The translations under genes were made by a program, and so were the position numbers. Below, in pieces: positions 6,981 to 8,664 of a DNA stretch of 8,664 nucleotides. The DNA comes from Rickettsiella sp. (GTDB lineage: Bacteria > Pseudomonadota > Gammaproteobacteria > Diplorickettsiales > Diplorickettsiaceae). Below the pieces are notes generated by a model that saw nothing but the letters and a program-made list of their open reading frames with translations, was not told the origin of the DNA and did no database searches. The stretch lies in assembly GCA_031119195.1 (NCBI GenBank), contig JAVHYG010000015.1, positions 9,342-18,005 on the forward strand, written 5' to 3'. The stretch's first letter is position 1. Every line of letters begins with the position of its first letter.

Positions 6981-7075
6981 TAAACTATCCTAAAAAATAC
7001 TCTCATTGCAATAAAACCAATAAATACGCTAAGCTTAGCGCCTATGAATAGATAGTGTCTCTAATTAACAAATTT
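6981..7075. promoter_or_regulatory. short divergent coq7/degQ control region
   Basis: The coq7 and degQ starts are only 74 to 94 bases apart, depending on the degQ start used, so both promoters are packed into this gap. On the minus strand TTCATA and TATTTA flank the palindrome at 7027-7040 with a 16-base spacer, a weak candidate for coq7. On the plus strand TATGAA (7043-7048) could be a degQ -10, but no good -35 precedes it. Promoter assignment is tentative. Confidence 0.4.
7027..7040. promoter_or_regulatory. perfect 14-bp palindrome, candidate operator
   Basis: CGCTAAGCTTAGCG is identical on both strands with no spacer. It lies between the divergent coq7 and degQ starts, about 47 bases from the coq7 ATG and 15-36 bases from the degQ start. 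A dyad with no loop suits a dimeric DNA-binding protein better than an RNA hairpin. It is not followed by a T-run, so it is not a terminator. I do not recognise it as the site of a known regulator. Confidence 0.45.
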
Positions 7076-8428
7076 ATGAAAAAAACATTATACCGTTTAT
7101 TAGCAAGCTTGCTAATAATAATCAGTTTTAGTTCTCAAAGTTATGCGAGCTGGCCCTTCAGCGTTGCGCAGCAAATTAATAAAACGGGTATCTCTCAAAT
7201 ATTACAGCCTATATTGCCCGCTGTGGTCAACGTGTCTGCACAAGGTGATATTCCACTAAACCAATTACCACCGCCCGTACCTGGCCGTCCCATTCCTCGC
7301 CACTTTGAAAGCATGGGTTCAGGTGTCATTGTAGATGCGAAAAAAGGTTACATTTTAACAAATGCACATGTTATCCATGAAGCTAAAACGATCACTGTCA
7401 CGCTTAGCGACGGACGGGTATTCAAAGGCACGCTTAAAGGCGCCGATCCCGCATCAGACATTGCGTTAATTACCATTACGCCCGATCATTTAAAAGAGAT
7501 TCCCTTAGGAAATTCGGATAATTTAAAAGTAGGTGATTTTGTTGCCGCCATTGGCAATCCATTTGGTCTGAATCAAACGGTAACATCAGGCATTGTGAGT
7601 GCACTACAACGCACGGGATTAGGCATAGAAGGTTATGAAAACTTTATTCAGACTGATGCCCCTATAAATCCTGGTAACTCGGGAGGCGCCTTAATTAACT
7701 TAAAAGGCGAATTAATCGGAATTAATACAGCAATACTCGCTTCCAGCGGTAATGCCGGTAATATCGGTATCGGTTTTGCCATTCCTGTTAACATGGCGAA
7801 TGGCGTTATGAAACAATTAGCTGAATACGGCTCAGTGCGTCGTGGCTTATTAGGCGTATTAATTCAAGACCTCACGCCTGCCATAGCGACCTCATTAGGT
7901 CTGCCTGCCAATAGCGATGGCGCGTTAGTATCTCAGGTTCCTACGTATTCTCCCGCTGCAAAAGCAGGTATTTTAACCGGTGATATTATTCAATCACTCA
8001 ACAACACGACCATAAAAAATGCGGGCCAAGTAAAAAATATCGTAGGTATGTTAAGAGTAGGGGATAAAGTATCAATTACCTTGTTACGAAAAGGAAAAAG
8101 AGAAACACTCAATGTAGAGCTAAGCGATCCTAAGCAATATACACAGGCTGCTGAACATGAAAATCCATTTCTTTATGGTTTAGCGTTACGTAACTTTGAT
8201 CAAACCATCACAGGCCAAGGACACCTCATAGGCGTAGAAGTCGTTAATCTCGATGAAGATAGTATGGCTTGGCATGCCGGCATCCGTCCTGGAGATGTGA
8301 TCACTTCCGCTAATCTAACGCCTGTCAGTGATGTCGCAGCTTTACAGGACATTGCAAAACAAACTAAGAATGAATTGCTAGTGAATGTATTGTCACGTGC
8401 AGGCGCACGGTTTGTAGTTATAAAATAA
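7076..8428 (+). CDS. degQ: periplasmic serine protease, DegQ/HtrA family
   Basis: This trypsin-like protease/chaperone handles misfolded periplasmic proteins. Numbered from the ATG at 7076 (450 residues), the product opens with MKKTLYRLL, a hydrophobic core and SYA, giving a 24-residue Sec signal peptide. The catalytic triad is intact: H98 in TNAHVI, D128 in ASDIALI, and S202 in GNSGGAL. Two PDZ domains follow (about 256-348 with RGLLGV at the start, and about 363-450). The activating LA loop between strands (about 55-79) is short and proline-rich, which fits DegQ rather than DegP, whose loop is longer. An in-frame GTG at 7055 would add seven residues (MSLINKF). Neither start has a clear Shine-Dalgarno, and I prefer the ATG because it gives a classic signal peptide. 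The gene is probably monocistronic, with a hairpin after its stop. DegP remains possible as a name. Confidence 0.93.
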   Translation: MKKTLYRLLASLLIIISFSSQSYASWPFSVAQQINKTGISQILQPILPAVVNVSAQGDIPLNQLPPPVPGRPIPRHFESMGSGVIVDAKKGYILTNAHVIHEAKTITVTLSDGRVFKGTLKGADPASDIALITITPDHLKEIPLGNSDNLKVGDFVAAIGNPFGLNQTVTSGIVSALQRTGLGIEGYENFIQTDAPINPGNSGGALINLKGELIGINTAILASSGNAGNIGIGFAIPVNMANGVMKQLAEYGSVRRGLLGVLIQDLTPAIATSLGLPANSDGALVSQVPTYSPAAKAGILTGDIIQSLNNTTIKNAGQVKNIVGMLRVGDKVSITLLRKGKRETLNVELSDPKQYTQAAEHENPFLYGLALRNFDQTITGQGHLIGVEVVNLDEDSMAWHAGIRPGDVITSANLTPVSDVAALQDIAKQTKNELLVNVLSRAGARFVVIK

Positions 8429-8432
8429 ATCA

Positions 8433-8471
8433 AAAAGCATGTAGTGATAGATATATTCATTACCTGCTTTT
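8433..8471 (+). terminator. probable transcription terminator of degQ
   Basis: Beginning 4 bases after the degQ stop, a 15-bp stem (arms 8433-8447 and 8457-8471) carries one T-C mismatch and one G-T wobble and closes a 9-base loop. The right arm ends in TTTT and the left arm starts with AAAA, so it could work in both directions. The T-tract is short, which lowers certainty. Confidence 0.55.
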
Positions 8472-8474
8472 AAT

Positions 8475-8489
8475 GCAATTAAAAATTGC
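8475..8489. repeat. small inverted repeat after the degQ hairpin
   Basis: GCAATT-AAA-AATTGC forms 6-bp arms around a 3-base loop, directly after the larger hairpin. It is AT-rich and weak. It may be part of a double terminator or may be chance in this composition. Confidence 0.3.
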
Positions 8490-8664
8490 CAATCTAATTT
8501 ACATACTTTTTGGTATAAGATCCTTCATTTTCGTATTTATAAATGATTAACGGTCGTAAGTTAACACTATAATTTATTGAAAATAAGTATTATTAAAAAT
8601 CACAGCTTTTTAGATAAAAATTATGATTCTTGCTCAATTTCTTTTTTTGAAAGCTTCAAAATCT
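8490..8664. other. AT-rich edge region, next gene not resolved
   Basis: No complete gene is present. TGGTATAAG at 8511-8519 resembles an extended -10 element reading rightward. Two open frames run off the right edge: a plus-strand ATG at 8623 (MILAQFLFLK..., no Shine-Dalgarno), and a minus-strand frame whose TAA is at 8621-8623 and whose last residues would be LSKKEIEQES. Fourteen codons cannot decide between them. The charged minus-strand end looks more like a protein terminus, and a convergent gene would fit a two-way terminator after degQ. Confidence 0.25.

Noticed and set aside
8200..8460. Minus-strand 86-codon frame at the end of degQ
   Set aside because: It is antisense to the second PDZ domain and ends within it. 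It begins in the degQ terminator stem with no sign of a promoter or ribosome site.
8645..8661. TTTTGAA-AGC-TTCAAAA inverted repeat at the right edge
   Set aside because: It is AT-rich with no T-run after it on either strand, and it overlaps both possible edge frames. It is likely compositional.

Overview
This window looks like chromosomal core DNA from an AT-rich gammaproteobacterium. The protein types fit Legionellales or Coxiellaceae-like host-associated bacteria best: a COQ7-type ubiquinone hydroxylase, a DegQ-like protease, PBP2 and S20 of gammaproteobacterial type, and C5-pathway haem synthesis. That placement is inference from protein character and base composition, not from a search. 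I see no phage, transposon, CRISPR or toxin genes, and no tRNA or rRNA.

Layout from left to right: about 175 bases without a gene; hemL (glutamate-1-semialdehyde aminotransferase, minus strand); a 229-base divergent intergenic region; mrdA/PBP2 (plus strand) with an unusual acidic C-terminal tail; a candidate promoter; and rpsT (plus), which starts at UUG. rpsT converges on a minus-strand group that is transcribed in the order coq7, a possible 35-codon membrane peptide gene, an MscS-family channel gene, then a DUF2520/Rossmann dehydrogenase-like gene. coq7 diverges from degQ (plus) across a short gap that holds a perfect 14-bp palindrome. degQ is followed by a hairpin that probably ends its transcript, then by AT-rich sequence to the window edge.

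The genes do not form one pathway. hemL makes 5-aminolevulinate for tetrapyrroles and coq7 makes ubiquinone, so both feed respiration. PBP2 and DegQ act in the periplasm, on cell-wall elongation and protein quality control. The MscS protein protects against osmotic down-shift. mrdA lacks its usual partner rodA beside it, and rpsT sits next to unrelated genes, which suggests rearranged gene order.

I found no convincing new multi-gene system. The items most worth a second look are the perfect palindrome between coq7 and degQ, the hidden small ORF between coq7 and mscS, the PBP2 tail, and the unassigned DUF2520 enzyme, which could be a PanG-like ketopantoate reductase.
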